This document shows positions 24,301-39,300 of a DNA stretch of 64,000 nt, piece after piece (positions within the stretch are counted from its first letter, which is position 1; every line of letters starts with the position of its first letter). Both the position numbers and the translations under genes were made by a program. The notes beneath the pieces are model-generated. The model ran no database searches and was not told where the DNA came from. It worked only from the letters and a program-made list of their open reading frames with translations. Source of the DNA: Maniola hyperantus (taxonomy: Eukaryota > Arthropoda > Insecta > Lepidoptera > Nymphalidae); contig NC_048539.1 in the NCBI RefSeq assembly GCF_902806685.2, positions 14,052,378-14,116,377 on the forward strand, read 5' to 3'.

Positions 24301-27300
24301 GGGACTCGACGGTCGGCGGCGGATGGAGGGCGCGGGAGGAGTTTCCTCCGACCCGCCCGTAGCACGCGCGCCGCCCAGTGTTACTGAGCGCTTCACTAGC
24401 GCTTGACAACTGGAAATAACATACTTCTTTCATACAAATGAAAAATTACGTTTAATTTTCTAAAGATATACCCGGTTAAAGAGTTTGTTACAAATATTAT
24501 GGCCGGTCGAAATGCGCGCGACATATCGGAAGACAGATCTAAATAACATATTCTGCGTTCTGTATTTATGTACCATGGCATAACTCGGCATAATCATGGC
24601 AAAATCGGGCTTGGCGCCACAGTCGCAGAAGTAATTGCCGAACTTGGAGTAGGAGACGTCGTGTCCGCGGTAACGCACGCGCGCGCACACCGTGCACACG
24701 CCCATGCTGTCCGCCATCTTGCACGTGTGGCAGTGGTACCAGTGCTGGTCCATGAACTCAAGCAGTCGCCTTGAGGTATACAGCTTACCTGGAATCGGGC
24801 TTGGCGCCACAGTCGCAGAAGAAATTGCCGAACTTGGCGTAGGAGACGTCGTGTCCGCGGTGGCACACGCGCGCACACACCGTGCACACGCCCACGCCGT
24901 CCACCATCTTGCACGTGTGGCAGTGGTACCAGTGCTGGTTCATGAATTCACGTTGTGTCACCGTGAATGTGCATAGTCTGTATTGGAGCATCGCGTCCTC
25001 ATCCTGTATAAACATGGGTTTTTGTAATTGATGAGATATTTAGACTAAAAAAAATTATACCAAAATTTCCAAACCTTGGACAAAAGTTGAAAAGGAGTTG
25101 TTAAGATTTCTCTCTGCCCCCCTCGTATGTTTTCTTTTGATTTGATGACACTTGTCATCAAATAAAAAGAAAACAGCGCTTGATTACGACCAAGCAATTT
25201 TTAAATTAATTGGCAAATAACGATAGACATATAATATATCCACGTGTACAGACTGCGCCACTTATATTCCAACAAAACTTTTAATGGCATTAAATTTAAA
25301 ATACAAATGATAAAAATTGTTCGTTGTACAAGCTCTAACGTGTAAACACATCTATTGTAGCAACTAACGCTTATTTAACGCGGTTTATAAAAGCGTAAAC
25401 TTTCATGAAGTTTTCTTTAATTAAATCTGAAAACAAACGGTTCAACAGTATTTTTAATAAGATTTAGGCATCTTCTAGGCAAACGCTTCCCGTCTTATGC
25501 CACACCATTACTTTCCAACAGGTGTGATTGTGGTCAAGCGTGCCCAAATATTTAATGCCGTAATACTTACAGAATCATCAGCGCTTGTATCGTCATCGTC
25601 TTGTTGTTCATCTGTATATTCAAAATCGAATCCTAGATCCGACGGCGACTCCCAAGTTGGGCTCACCGACCGCCAAGCTATAAAAAATATTCCAATTCAA
25701 ATTATTATTTTACCAAATTGTAGGTAACTAACAAAATAGTACATTACAATTTTAGACCCATGCATAATCTACAAAATCCACAGATGCAAAATATTTCCTC
25801 AATTCTCTCTTTCAAATCAATTCTTTCTTTAATTCTTAAAAAATGCCCACCTGCTATCTAATTAGATGATTTGATTTATTTATTTATATATTTATTTATC
25901 CGCGAAATGTAGTTAATATAGTGCTATCCTACCTAATCCTATACAAAAAGAGAGCTATACTAAATTCATCCCGTGGATAAGTTAGTATAGCACTCTCTCT
26001 GTTACGTACCCATACAAATGATAGAGCCAAACAGAACGAGCATTGCATTTACTTCATTCCGCGGATAGGGTATAGAAGATTCGCTGATGCATCTGTTTAC
26101 GAAGTAGAAATAAGTATCATCATGATCAACCCATCGCCGGCTCACTACAGGGTCTCCTCTCAGAGTGAGAAGGGTTTTGGCCATAGTCTACCACGCTGGC
26201 CATGTGCGGATTGGTTAAAGAAATAAGTATGTGAACACTAAATACTGAAAATTATGCTGCCAATTATAATCCAAATCTTGAAAACAAGAGTGAATAGGCA
26301 CCTTCTAGCAAACGCGTCCCATCTTAGCCCACATCATCACTTCCCATTAGATGTGATAGTGGGCAAGCGTGCGCCTATAATTAATAATAATAGAAAATAT
26401 ACTAACTGTGTGGCTGCGCAGTGCCGATAGCATGCAAGGCATCAGCTAAATAGGAGAGCAGGACGCATGCCGACTCGATTTGTGATGTGAGGTTGCTATC
26501 CAACTGTCCTTCTTCTAGCTTTTCCAAAACGTCTGCACTGCTTAAGTTCTCCACGCTATTGAGAAACAAAACAAATAAAATACAAGTCTTACAGTCAGTC
26601 TTAAACGCGACGCGTGCGCGAACCGACCCCCCTTGATCCCGGATGGGTTCGAAACTAGTCGGGCTAACGTCGACTGGATTATAGCCGTATCGTGAGTATA
26701 GCCGTAGAAATATATTATATACCAGCAGCCCCGGCAAACTTCGTACCGCCTAACAGTCGATTCTTTTTCAGGATTTTTTTTAAATTTCTCTCCGTAAGAA
26801 CCATCCAAGATCAGATTTGCGATCAGCAACACTGTGACAGCATTGAGAGGCATGTGTTTATCGTGACGATTCTCTTATACGATTTAGGACCACATCCCAA
26901 GCATATGTTAAGAAGCTCTGCTTTTCAAAAAACGTTATTTGGAAATTTTTTACTATAAAATAAATGGTTAATTCTTTTGAGCATTTCAAAGCACTTGTCA
27001 AAGTTTATGTGAATAAAAAATATTTTTATTGTTCTTTGTACTTACCATGTGGATAGCCAGGTTAAAGCGGCAGGGAAGAGATGGCGGTGATCCGAGCCCG
27101 CATTGGCGTCGGCCAGGCGACACAGCTCGCGCAGCAGCAGCGGCGTGCAAGTGTCTCCGCTCACACTGATCAGTGCGCCCACCATACGCTCGCACACCTT
27201 TTCTCCTCTGTAGACAAATATATCCTTTTGTTATATGTGTAGGGACACATATGCACATGTAACACGACGCTTGCACCTGACTCGGCGTATTGTCGCCGTA

Positions 27301-30300
27301 CCTAGGAATATGTTTTATATTTTGTATCTAGTCCATACTCAGTTCACTTATTGGGAACACGTCATGTGAATAAATGTGATATTAAGGGAAGTTGGTATTT
27401 CCTTCCTCTTGTTCTTAGGAGAGGCCCCATATAAGTGGTGACCCCGAAATCTCAATAGGAAGCAGGACAAGGACTCAGAAACATGTACGGACAGCAGCAG
27501 ACCCCAGCCCAGCCAAGCCCGGCCGACCACAAAGTAGGGGCGGAACCAGCACGTGTTGCCCCGGAAAGACAAGATGGTTTAGCGGCCGTGACGATATCTT
27601 CACGGATCCCCGAGTTTTGGCTGGATAAACCAAAACTGTGGTATATCCATATCCCCTAAATATGTCCTTACTAGTTTGTTACTTAAAATTGGACCTAAAC
27701 TTCAACGTTTTAAGGTTTGAGTTCATTTATACATCATCGCGCCTAGCAGAAAATATCGATGGCACTTAAAGAACGACTGCTTTTAAGCATATTTTACTCG
27801 GACGGTTTTTCATATCAAGGTTACATCAAATACCTATTATTTTTAAAATTTTAATAATGTTAAGTACACTTTTTAATATACTATTTTAATAAGTAACAGC
27901 ACGTTCCGCCTTAAGAGGACAAGTTTGGCCAGTATAATATAGCATAATAATTCATATTGAAGAAGGGATGTCACATCGCTGGATGTGCAAAGCCTAAACT
28001 GTGAACATTTACGAACCTCCAATCTGTTTATAGTCCAGGGACTGATCGCAGATAGAAGAGAAAGAGAGAACAAAAAAAAAAACTTTTTAATATAGGTACT
28101 CGAAACTCGGTTTTGTTGGTTATTATAATAACTTACCCGTGCTGCACAATATGCTTGCAGAGCAAAGTAAGCAAGTTTGCATTGTCGTTGCTAGCGCTGG
28201 CCGCTGTGTTAACGTTGTCGACCGCAGCGGGCGGAGCGGCACCGCTCTCTTTGCTGACATCAGACCAGCTGCATGTTTCTGCATATAAATAGGATATTTT
28301 TAGAGTTCCGTATTCGAAGAGTGCTACTAGGTCAACGGGAAGTACCCTCTAGGTTTCTTGACAGACCGACAGACAGTCAGACAAACATCTACCTACCTGC
28401 CAAATTTCATGAGTCTAGGTCAACGGGAAGTACCCTGTAGGTTTCTTGACAGACAGAAGGACAGACTGACGGACAGACAGACAGACAGACAGACAACAAA
28501 GTGATCCTATTTAAGGGTTCTGTTTTTCCTTTTGAGGTACGGAAACCTAAAAACCAAAATGAAAAATTCAAAAATTATATCTTGTATGATGGTAAGGAAC
28601 CTAGCTATGTGCGAGTCTGATTCGCACTTGACTGGTTTTTGTAGGATTTCGTACGTATTATTTCTACTCAATTATTTTATTTTTGCATAGATTTTACTTT
28701 AGCTTTACTACAGCTTCTACATATTACCTCTACTTGAATTCGCTGATTGTTGCGCATTTTCGGACTGAGCTCTGGGTGCTGGTAATCTGCAGAAGAAAAT
28801 AATACTTTAGTGACGAGGAGCAAATTTTTAAATTTTTGCCAAGTGGAAATTTTCAAAAAATATATAAAAGGAAAAGGTGACTGATCTATCAACGCACAGC
28901 TCAAACCACTGGACGGATCGGGCTGGAATTTTGCATGCAGATAGCTATCTTGACGTAGGTTTCCGCTAAGGATTTTTAAAAAATTTGCCCCTGAGAGGGT
29001 AAAATAGAGGTTCAAAATTTGTGCAGTCCACGTGGACGAAGTCACGGGAATAAACTAGTCCCATATGTGTCGGTAGCTAAATAAATACTTACGGAGTACT
29101 AAACACGGGTATGTCCTGTTCGCTGCGGTTCGCGTTGTCGTTCCGCGCCTCCTGGTCAGCACGGAAGACGGACTGCATTGCACTCCTTAGCAGCGCAAGA
29201 GTCGCAGCTTTGCCTCCCGCCTCTGGGGCGGACGACGTTGGTGTCGGTAGCTCGGCTTCGGTCGGTGAAGCGTTAGCCGTCGCCACGTTGCCGTTTATAG
29301 ATGTGGCTATTGTTAATATTAAAGTTACAACTATTGTTTTTATTACTGCATAGTTACAAACATAACAATCACTATAATTATCCGGTTATAAAGTCAAATA
29401 GATAGGTAATGGGCACTTATCGACCGTAAAAACTAGCTTAAAAAGGTAAAAGTTAAAACCAAAAAGTTGTATGTATTGATAAAATCAAATGAACAAACCT
29501 AAAAAAGGAGATTTGTGTTTCAATATTTACAACTTTTCACTGAATTTAGATACTTTGTGACTGACAATCACTAAAATCAAAGAGATTCCACGGGATTTTT
29601 AAAATCTGAATCCACGCGAACGAAGTCGCTGGTATCAGCTAGTAATAATTATAATATTCGTATTCGTAACTATTTTTAAATATTTTATTCTATTGACAGA
29701 GACTTAATCGGACCATGACAGCAATTATTTAATACTACTATACTTTGACCTTATTTTTATTTTGTACTAATCTTGCTTTATAATAAATTCTAGTCAACAT
29801 TCTCATAATATAATAATATATAACCATGCAAATGAATAATATTTAATATCTATAGTAATGATAATTTTAATAATTTTATTGTATCTTTAATATTTACCAT
29901 TTTAATGTACCTAAAATTGTATTTGCAATACCCTGACAGGGCCTCATGTATTTAACTTTTAGCTTTAAGCACCCACCATCAATTGATGTAAATGTACATG
30001 AAAGCAATAAATAAATCTGAATCTGAATCTGAATGGATACACTAGAAATGACCAAGTGGAGCCTTACCTGGAGTAACCAAGCAAATGTGAGCAAGCAGAT
30101 TGCGCAGCTTCTGTTGATCCGCCACGCCGATGAACTTGCAAACGGACACGCACAGAGCGCTGTTCAGCTCCGAGTTTTCGCAACCAGTGAAAATCTTGAT
30201 GAAGAGCCTATTAACAAATATTTGGTATTACAATCTAATACTCTATCTTTTTATATTAGCAAGTGTCTACCTTTGTAATGTGATCCTACCATGTTAAAAC

Positions 30301-33300
30301 AAAAGCAGTTATGTATGTAAACTACAGACAATGATGTTGAATCATGAAATACAATTTATTAGAAAAAAAAAAGCATCACTTAAAAATAAGAATGAAGAGT
30401 GTATGGGAATATCTAACTTTTTACAGTGTTTTACTCATTATCATCATGATCAACCCATCGCCGACTTACTGCAAAGCACGGGTCTCCTCTTAGAGTGAGA
30501 ATCGTTTTGACCATGGTATACGTAATATTATATTATTTTAATAAATAAAAAATAAAAATAAATTTGATAAATTATTTTTTACATTTTAGTGTTTGTTGTT
30601 ATTGAAGTAAGTTTTTTTTATTTTTTTTAATATGACAATGAAACTCAAAGCTAGCCTTATCTATTACTTTACTAGACATGCCCGCGTGGAATGGTGGTAA
30701 GTCTTACTTGATAACTCTCTCCGCATAAGGACTCCTCGAGTTGGGGGCAGAGAGTAGTATCTTTCCGAGTGTATATCCAGAGTTGTCAGCGAACACAGTT
30801 TCATATGCAAGTCGTCCCGCTGGCCGATCCAATATTTTCTCCCAGTATTTCACCTGTCAAGAATATAAATAATAGAAACACACATTCGCATTTTATAATA
30901 GGGGTATATTATAAAATGTGAATGTGTGTTTGTTGGTTTGTCCTTCAAGCACGTCGCAACGGATCGACGTGATTTTTTGCATGGGTATAGTGAATAGTCA
31001 AAGACCTGGAGAATGACATAGGCTGTTTATCCCGGAAAATAAAAGAGTTCCCACGGGATTTTCACAAACTTAAATCCACGCGGACGAAGTCGCGGGTATA
31101 AGCTAGTAGAATATATTTTTACCTTTAAGAGCTTTTGTACCCTCAAAATAATTTACCATTGGTTCGGAATGCCGTTCTTACCGAGAAAAACCAGCAAGAA
31201 ACTCGGCGGTTGTTCTTTTAAAGTGTTCAATTTACAATATAATTGACTTTGGTTTATCATAAAATAAAGGATTTTTACCAATAATTTTTTTTCTGTAAAA
31301 AGACTGCCTAATACTGGGCTCAAAACTGGTCGGTCTCCTTTCAAACCCCTATTTTACCCCTTAAGGAGTTGTATTTTCAAAAATCCTTTCTTAGCGGATG
31401 TCTGCGTCACAATAGCTATCTACATGCAAATTTCAGCCTGATAGGCTCAGTAGTTTGACCTGTGCATTGATAAATCAGTCAGTCAGCTTTTGCTTTTATA
31501 TAAATACTAGATGATGCCCGCGACTTCGTACGCGTGGATTTCGGTTTTTAAAAATCCCGTGGGAACTCATCAATTTTCCGGGATGAAAAGTAGCCTACGT
31601 CGGGATATAAGGTAACTCTGTACCAAATTTTATCAATATCGGTTGAACGGTTGGGCCGTGAAAAGCTAGCAGACAGGCAGACAGACAGACAGACTTTCGC
31701 ATTTATAATATTAGTATGGATAGATTTTTCATTTAGCTAGAACCCTATCTAATGCTTACCATGGGCATTCCAATTAATCTTACCATTTGCCGTAGAGTCC
31801 TCTGCGTCGACGGCTGCAGATGGTCAATGAGAACGGTGTACGTAGTCTTCAATATGTGCTCGTGTATGAGCTGCTCCGCTTTGTTGGACTGCGGCACTAG
31901 CGCGGCTATCGTGTCGCTCAGTGGGTCGACGAGGAATTCCAGACGACCATCCGTCTGTACAAAAAATGAAAATAAATGAGTGCATCTGAAGTTCTACTTT
32001 CTTTAAAAAAAAAACTTTTACAAAGATTCTTGTGAAATATTAGAGTAGCCCGAAAAAAAATGCCAGTCAATATACCATTGACTGGCATGGCTAGGTGCTG
32101 ATAAGCTGGCACGCCAGCTACTAGCAGGATGTCAGCACGTAATCACATGCTTGTGGCCAGCAAAACACCGGGCTAATTTCCACCCCTATGTCGTCAACAT
32201 TCCATCTACGCGTACGAAACGCTTGCGTCATCATTCCTTATACGCATGGCTAGGGTCTGGAATACTCTTCCGAGATCAGTGTTTCCTGCCAATTATAATC
32301 TGGGTATCTTTAAGACAAGAGTGAATAGGCACCTCCTAGGCAAACGCGTCCCATCTTAGGCCACATCATCACTTCCCATCAGGTGTGATCGTGGTCAAGC
32401 GTGCGCCTATAATGAATAAAAAAAACAGTGGTATGGCACTTACCAAAGCTGGTACGATTAGATCCAAGGTTCTTTTTGTAAGAGTCGGGCTGTCCGCCAG
32501 TTTGCTGGAACCAACTTCCAGAAGTTTCGACGCAGAGTAGGCGAGCATCATGAGGGATGGTCCGATGCAGTATCGACGCATGGTGCTTATGAGATCGCTA
32601 TGAGAGTTTATGAGGCTCAGGACTACACTCTCCGATGGTATGATGTGGTTGGCGCATAACGACTGCAAAGAGAGTTCTAAAGTGTAGTTCAAACATCCAA
32701 TCACACTATTAAAATAGTGTGAAACCCCAAATTTCTGGCATATATTTGAATTAAATCATGTTCAAATAAGAGTGTTATAGACGAGTCATGGATAACTAAC
32801 AAGAAAAGGGAATTCACACGAAATTAAAAAATTTGTACCTGACCGAAGCTAAGAAAAATGATAAAATCTAAATTAAATGGTCTTGGTCCTAGTGGAATAT
32901 TTGTACTTATTTTTATAACTTTGTTTCCTTTTGGCAGTTCCTTCAGAATGCAAGTTAAAAAGGAAAAAAAAAACCCCGTAAAAAATCCCATTCGCTCACA
33001 GCCGCTCGTTTGGGGTGACCATGTTTTGCGAGGACGACTCCAACACAACAAGCTTATTACTTCGTAAATTTTCATTAAATATTTTTGAAATTTCGTATAT
33101 ATTCTTTACTAGATGATGCCCGCGACTTCGTCCGCGTGGATTTAGGTTTCGAATAATCTCGTGGGACCTCTTTGATTTTCTGGTATGAAAAGTAGCCTTT
33201 TCTTCCCGGAGATAAAAGCTATCGCTATCCCAATCCCAAATTTAGTCAAAATCTGTTTAACGGATGGGCTGTGAAAGGTTAGTAGACAGACAGATACACT

Positions 33301-36300
33301 TTCGCATTTATAATATTAATATGGATGTAAAAATTAACACGTTTTTACTAACTTTCGGTTTTTACTAAAACTAACGTTGTATTGTATATACCCAACATTA
33401 AGATCGGTTGAGCAGTTGCACTGTAAAAATTTGACAGGTCAACAGAAACGCGTTCACTTATACTATTTGTAGGGTGATGTAGATTACCTGGTCAATACAC
33501 GCGAGCGGTGGTGGAGAAAACACAGAGATGACTGTGGCTACGTTGTCGGGCAGCTCCGCCTTGAGCCAAGTGCCCAGCACGGGAGGCGCGTCCTCGGAAC
33601 TCACGGCCAGCACCGGCCCCATAGTGGAGCACACTTGCAACTGTACCGTCGCGACGACGCCGTCCGACGTGCTTGGTGAACCCTCCATATCTAGCTCCAT
33701 ACTGGCGCTTAGGCTATAAACAACAAAAATCGATCAAGTGTGAGTCGGACACGCACACCAAGGGTTCCGTACCATCTAACAAGAAAGAAAACTTATTTTA
33801 ATTTTCATGGCGGTCATTTTGAAATTTTTATTATTTGTTTTTGAAGCGGCAATAGAAATACTTAATTCTGTGAAAATTTCAACTCTCTACCTATTACGGT
33901 TCACGAGATACAGCCCGCTGATAGACAAATGGACGGATTTTTTATTACCAAGTATAACTTGAATACCTTCAAGGCATGAGTACATAGGCATCTTCAAGGC
34001 AAGCGCGATCGAACCTAGACATTATCATTACTGTTTCTCAGGCATGATTATCGTCAAGCGCAAACCCATCTCACAATTCAAAAAAGACAGTTTGTCATTT
34101 CAGGTTAGTTCATACATTGTATACAACACTAGCAGTTGCCCGCGACTGACGGAACCCAGGATACCTAAATGCCAATTTTCATATCTCTAACTTCAAAAAC
34201 ATAGGATTTTCATACAACTTTTCAACCCTAATTTCCCCCCCTTAGGGGGAGAATTTAGTTAGATCCTTTGTTATTTGATACCTACCCCCTAGAAAGAACC
34301 TACGTTACCAATTTCAAGAGAAAATAACAATAGTAAAAACTTTTCTACAAAAACTTTTCCCCCCTATTTTAGAATTTCCCAAATAATTGAACTATACAGA
34401 TTTTTATTATTTAAAGCTAAATGTAGATTTTCACGTCTCTAACTTCAAAAACATAGGACTTTCATACAACCTTCGACCCCCCTTTCACTCCATTAGGGGG
34501 GGTTTCTGAGATTTCGTGATTGGTCAGTCAGTCAGTCAGTCAGTCAGTCAGTCAGTGAGTGAGTGGTATTTCTCTTTTACATATTTAGATAATTGGCCAC
34601 AACGTCTCGTAACTTACCGGCAACAGTCCAGAATAGTCTCAAGCAATTCCAGTAAATCGGGCATAAACTGATGCGCCTCGGACGCAGACGAAGAGTCGCT
34701 GAGACACAGTTTCAATCTCACCAAAGCAGAGTCACACGATATCACGTCAATGAGTGAGGGCAGTCTGTTCGCTGCAAAGAACAAATATGATGTGATTACT
34801 GGGCCACTTTGTACGCGGCCGAAAGTAATGTACATCGGCCTTTAGAATGACATTTCGGCTTTGTAGAGCGTTGTCTCTGTCACTCATACCTGTATGACGT
34901 TTTGTCGGTTTTAACGACAGGGACAACGCTCTACGAACCTGCCACCTTCTAAAGATCGATGTACATTAATTTCGGCCGCATACTATAATTACTAGGCCAC
35001 TATTGGTAGGTAGATACTTTATCTTCACTCGAGTTAGCTGACCTAGCATGATCACTAAGTTAAATGTAAAAATCGGTCAAGTGCGAGTCGGAATCGCACG
35101 CAAAGGGTTCCGTAGGTACTATAGTACAAGAAATAACGCTTTTAAATTTTTATTTTTATTTTCATGGCGGCCTTTTTGAATTTTTTATTTGTTTTACAGC
35201 GACAAAAGAAATACACAAACTTCTGTAATCATAGTCTACTGTCATTCAAACCACACGTGATTGTAAAATTTTAATTCAATCGGACAATGGTAAGTAGGTA
35301 GCTGAAAAATTATTTACTAACTAGCTGATGCTCGCGACTTCGTCCGCGTGGAATAAGATTTTTAAAAATCCCGTAGGAACTCTTTGATTTTCCGGGATAA
35401 AAGTAGCCTATGTCACTCTCCAAGTCTTTATCTATACTCATGCAAAAAATCACGTCAATCCGTTGCACCGTTGCGACGTGATTGAAGGACAAACCAACAA
35501 ACAAACACACTTTCGCATTTATAATAAGGGTATTGATTTCGACAGAATAAAGGTAAATTAAACCTGACTATTCATAAGCACTTTTAAAAAGTTTACATGA
35601 ATAAAAAAAACATTCTAAAAAAAAAAAAAAAAAGAATGACGACATACGAACAAGTCAACCTAATAAATAGCTTTTAAAACGTGTTACTAAAGGCACAAGT
35701 GGATAGGAGTCTTCTAGGCAAGCGTGATACTCGCGGTGATCATGCTAGGTCTGCTCACAAAATTGCACATACGGTTGATGTTTTGTTTCAGATGCTTGAT
35801 AGTCTCGGAGGCGAGCCACGCTGTGTACTTGATATTGTCGCACGACGCGCTCACGCCGGCTAGGAGGGTTTCTGCATACTGAAATAAAATTATTTACATT
35901 AGAAATTAGAATCAGTAAACTTATTATAAAAATATATAAAGGCTTAAAAAATTAAAAAAATTAATATATTTGTAACAATCTAATAAATAAAATTAATATT
36001 TTAGTTGCAATCTGCGTTTGTGTGCCTTTTCAATAATATAATAAAATGTAAAAATGTCCTCTTTTGTTAAGCTGGTATCATTATTTTTAAGTTTGACATT
36101 TCGAGCAGTCATTTCAGTCTCCGGGATGAAAAAAATAGACTATACCTGCGTATACATGCCCTGCTTGACCAGCGCATCCTTGAGCCACGGGTTGAACACT
36201 TTCTTGTTGTCGGCACGCGGCGCCCATATGAGCGCGTGCAGCGGCAAAGGCGACGGCAGCTCGGCGGCTATGCCCGCCTGCAATTTGTCCATGTGCGGAG

Positions 36301-39300
36301 TTGCGGGAGGCATGCTTATCACCAACCTGAGGAAAATACATACTTAATAAGATTTTATTTTTTTATTTTTTATTTAATAGGAAGCCAACGAAAACCAAAA
36401 GAAAACTAATTATGACGACTTATATAAACTTAGGACTATCAATGTATACTCACTTACAGGCTAACTCAACATGCTTAACTAGAACTTCTAAATAGTAAAA
36501 CTTAAACTAAGACATTCTTTGCGTACCTAAAATCTATAACAATTAAATTAATTACTAAATAAGTTAAAACTACGATGATTCTTACAACTAACAATAAAAA
36601 TTACAATTAAGACTAACAATAGTACCTACCCAACAATTTAAAATTAGGTAGTTTTTAATTTTGCTTTTAAATAATGAAGCGGAGTGTTGAAAAATATCTA
36701 GGTTAGCTTTTCTGAACACATTGTTATAGGATATGACAATAGGCTACTTGACACTTTTTTAAAGTTGGTCTTAAATGGTTAATATTTGTGCTATTATATC
36801 AAAAAAATTAACACTATATTTTTTTGCGCCCTAAAAACCGTAAAACTTTCATTTAAAAATATATTTTTCTTAGACAGGTGAAAACACTGTCGGCCATGTT
36901 TGGCCGATAGATTATCTGTGCTCTGACGTCATGCATTTGTAAACAACAGCATAACCTCCCAAAGTTTAATAAACATGACTTCTATACTAGTGTACATGAA
37001 AAATATAGTAATTTTCGTTGTTGTATCATCCGAGAATGTAAAAAACGCATCGATAAAGACCACAGGAAAGTTGTGGATTAGAGTGCCCAGTGAAATAAAT
37101 ATACGTAACACGCGAAGACTTGCTTAAAGGGATCCTATATGACTAACGACTTCAACCCAAATTTATTTTTGCAAAGATCACTTTGTTGTAATAACTTATT
37201 CAATTTATAAAGAGAAAGCGATATTTTTTTACGTTTACTATGAGTTTTTAGAAATATATAAAAACTAGCTTATGCTCGTGACTTCGCCCGCGTGGACTTC
37301 ATAAATTTCAAACCTCCATTTAACCCACTCAGGGGTGGAATTTCAAAAAATTCTTTCCTAGTGGATACCTTCTCTTTACCTACAAAGAACACACCTACCA
37401 AATTTCATGTATCTAGGACCAGCTGTTTAGATGTTTATGCTGTGCGTTGATATATAAGTTAGTCAGGACTCTAAATTTTATATATATGGATACTACATTA
37501 GTCCCCGCGTGACATAGGGATGACATTTCTTTGTTTACATATTTAATGACGTCACATCATGGCTGACAGCGTTTTCTGCGTTTCAAATAAAAATAAAAAC
37601 TGTATTTTTTAAAATTGGATTTATATATCCATCCTGCGTTTTTAATAATTGTTATTGATATATTTCGTTGTCTTAAGCAAAATACTATAATAAATAATGA
37701 TTTATTGGACGAAATTAGATATGAGTCAAGTAGCCCATTCTATTAAGAGGAGCAGCACTACCAAGGTTACTTTTACATATTCTGGCCCTAAATGTTTGCT
37801 TGCTCTTTATAAGCGATCTTGCGTTTTGCTTTGGTATTGACAGTCGTATTCTATTTAATAAATTTGGACAATCAATATCCCCATTTATAATCTTGTGTAA
37901 AAAACAAAGATCCATCATTTCTCTGCGAATTATTATTATTATAATTGTGATAGTGTTGGGCAATGGTCAATTGTGTCACAGTTGTCAGTTCCATCGAATA
38001 TGCACTCACCGCCAAGCAGTCTGGAGGCAGTAGTGCGCAGCCGAGAGTGCGGCAGCGGACGAGGAGTACTGAGGGTTGTCGCACACACACGCGGAGTTGA
38101 GCAGCGAGAGCAGTGCGTCCAGTAGTAACGGGTACTTCAGCTTGTGAGGCGTGCCCAGTACGAAGTTACACGCCAGACCGTCGAGTTTTGGATTCTCCTA
38201 CGAAACACGATGTCAATGTAAATAGGTATTGGTGATGATGACAATAATGATGATATTGATACGGTGAATTCAATGTTTAATCTCATTGGAAAGACATAAA
38301 TCATGCTGTTTTTTTACAGGGAATCGAAGAATCCGGTAAATAATAACAAAATTAAATGTCAAGTTATTTTTAGGGTTCCGTACCTCAAAATGTAAAACGG
38401 AACCCTTATAGGATCACTTTGTTGTCTGTATGTCTGTCTGTCAAGAAAGTAAGATAACTATATCAAGTGGGGGTATCATATGAAAGGGCGTCACTTGTGC
38501 ATTCTAAAACAGATTTTTATTCATTTTTATTTTAGTGTTAGTGGTTATTGAAGGCATTTTTTTTTAATTTTTTGAATTGTTCTCTAGCACTTTGCTATAA
38601 ATAAACTTCAATATAAAGCATTTGGAAAATGTAGAACTTCAGCTTCGTACCTGATTGTTAACCTCGGCGTTAGTTAGCGCGTAGAACTTGGGTCGCATGG
38701 AGGTCTCGTCTTGTGACAGTCGCCTGTACGCCGCTTCTATTGTCGGCACCTCGCAATAGATGCGCGACTTGAGCTGCCCGTTGTCTGTGGTAGTTTTCAC
38801 ACCCGTGCTACTTGGATCGGGTGAAGGCTGCGCCAAGCCTGGGGCTATCACTAAATTCCATTCAATCTGTGGACAAAAATTACTACTACTTTAACTTTCT
38901 CACTACTTTAATAGTGCTATATGGTTACTTTAATTAATATACAGTACGCGGGAGAAAGTAATGTAAATCAACCTTTAGAAGGAGATAGCAGATTTGTAGA
39001 GCACAGTGCTCTTTCGTTGAGACAGACAAAACGTCATATAGGTATGAGTGAAAGAGACAACGCTCTACAAAGCCGAAATGTCATTCTAAAGGCTGATGTA
39101 CATTACTTTCGGTCGCGTACTGTACGAATTATTTGAAGCTGCCTGACATAGAGCACGGAAAAGTTTTAACATTTAACACCAAAGCTAGAGGTGAAAATCT
39201 GATTAATATGCTTTTACTGGTTTTCAACCCATCTAAAATTTGAATACCTAAATTATAGTAATGAGGCATCACAATTCGGTAATTGACAACTAGTCAAATC

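Noticed and set aside
24460..24600. Continuation of the duplicated UBR frame as a true alternative last exon
   Set aside because: No clear splice route keeps phase from exon 33 or 34 and no polyadenylation evidence; kept only as a hypothesis in the duplication finding.
35759..35772. Alternative exon 21 end at a GTGAGC donor
   Set aside because: It would give phase 0, whereas exon 22 needs an incoming phase of 1; the GTATGT donor at 35771-35772 fits.
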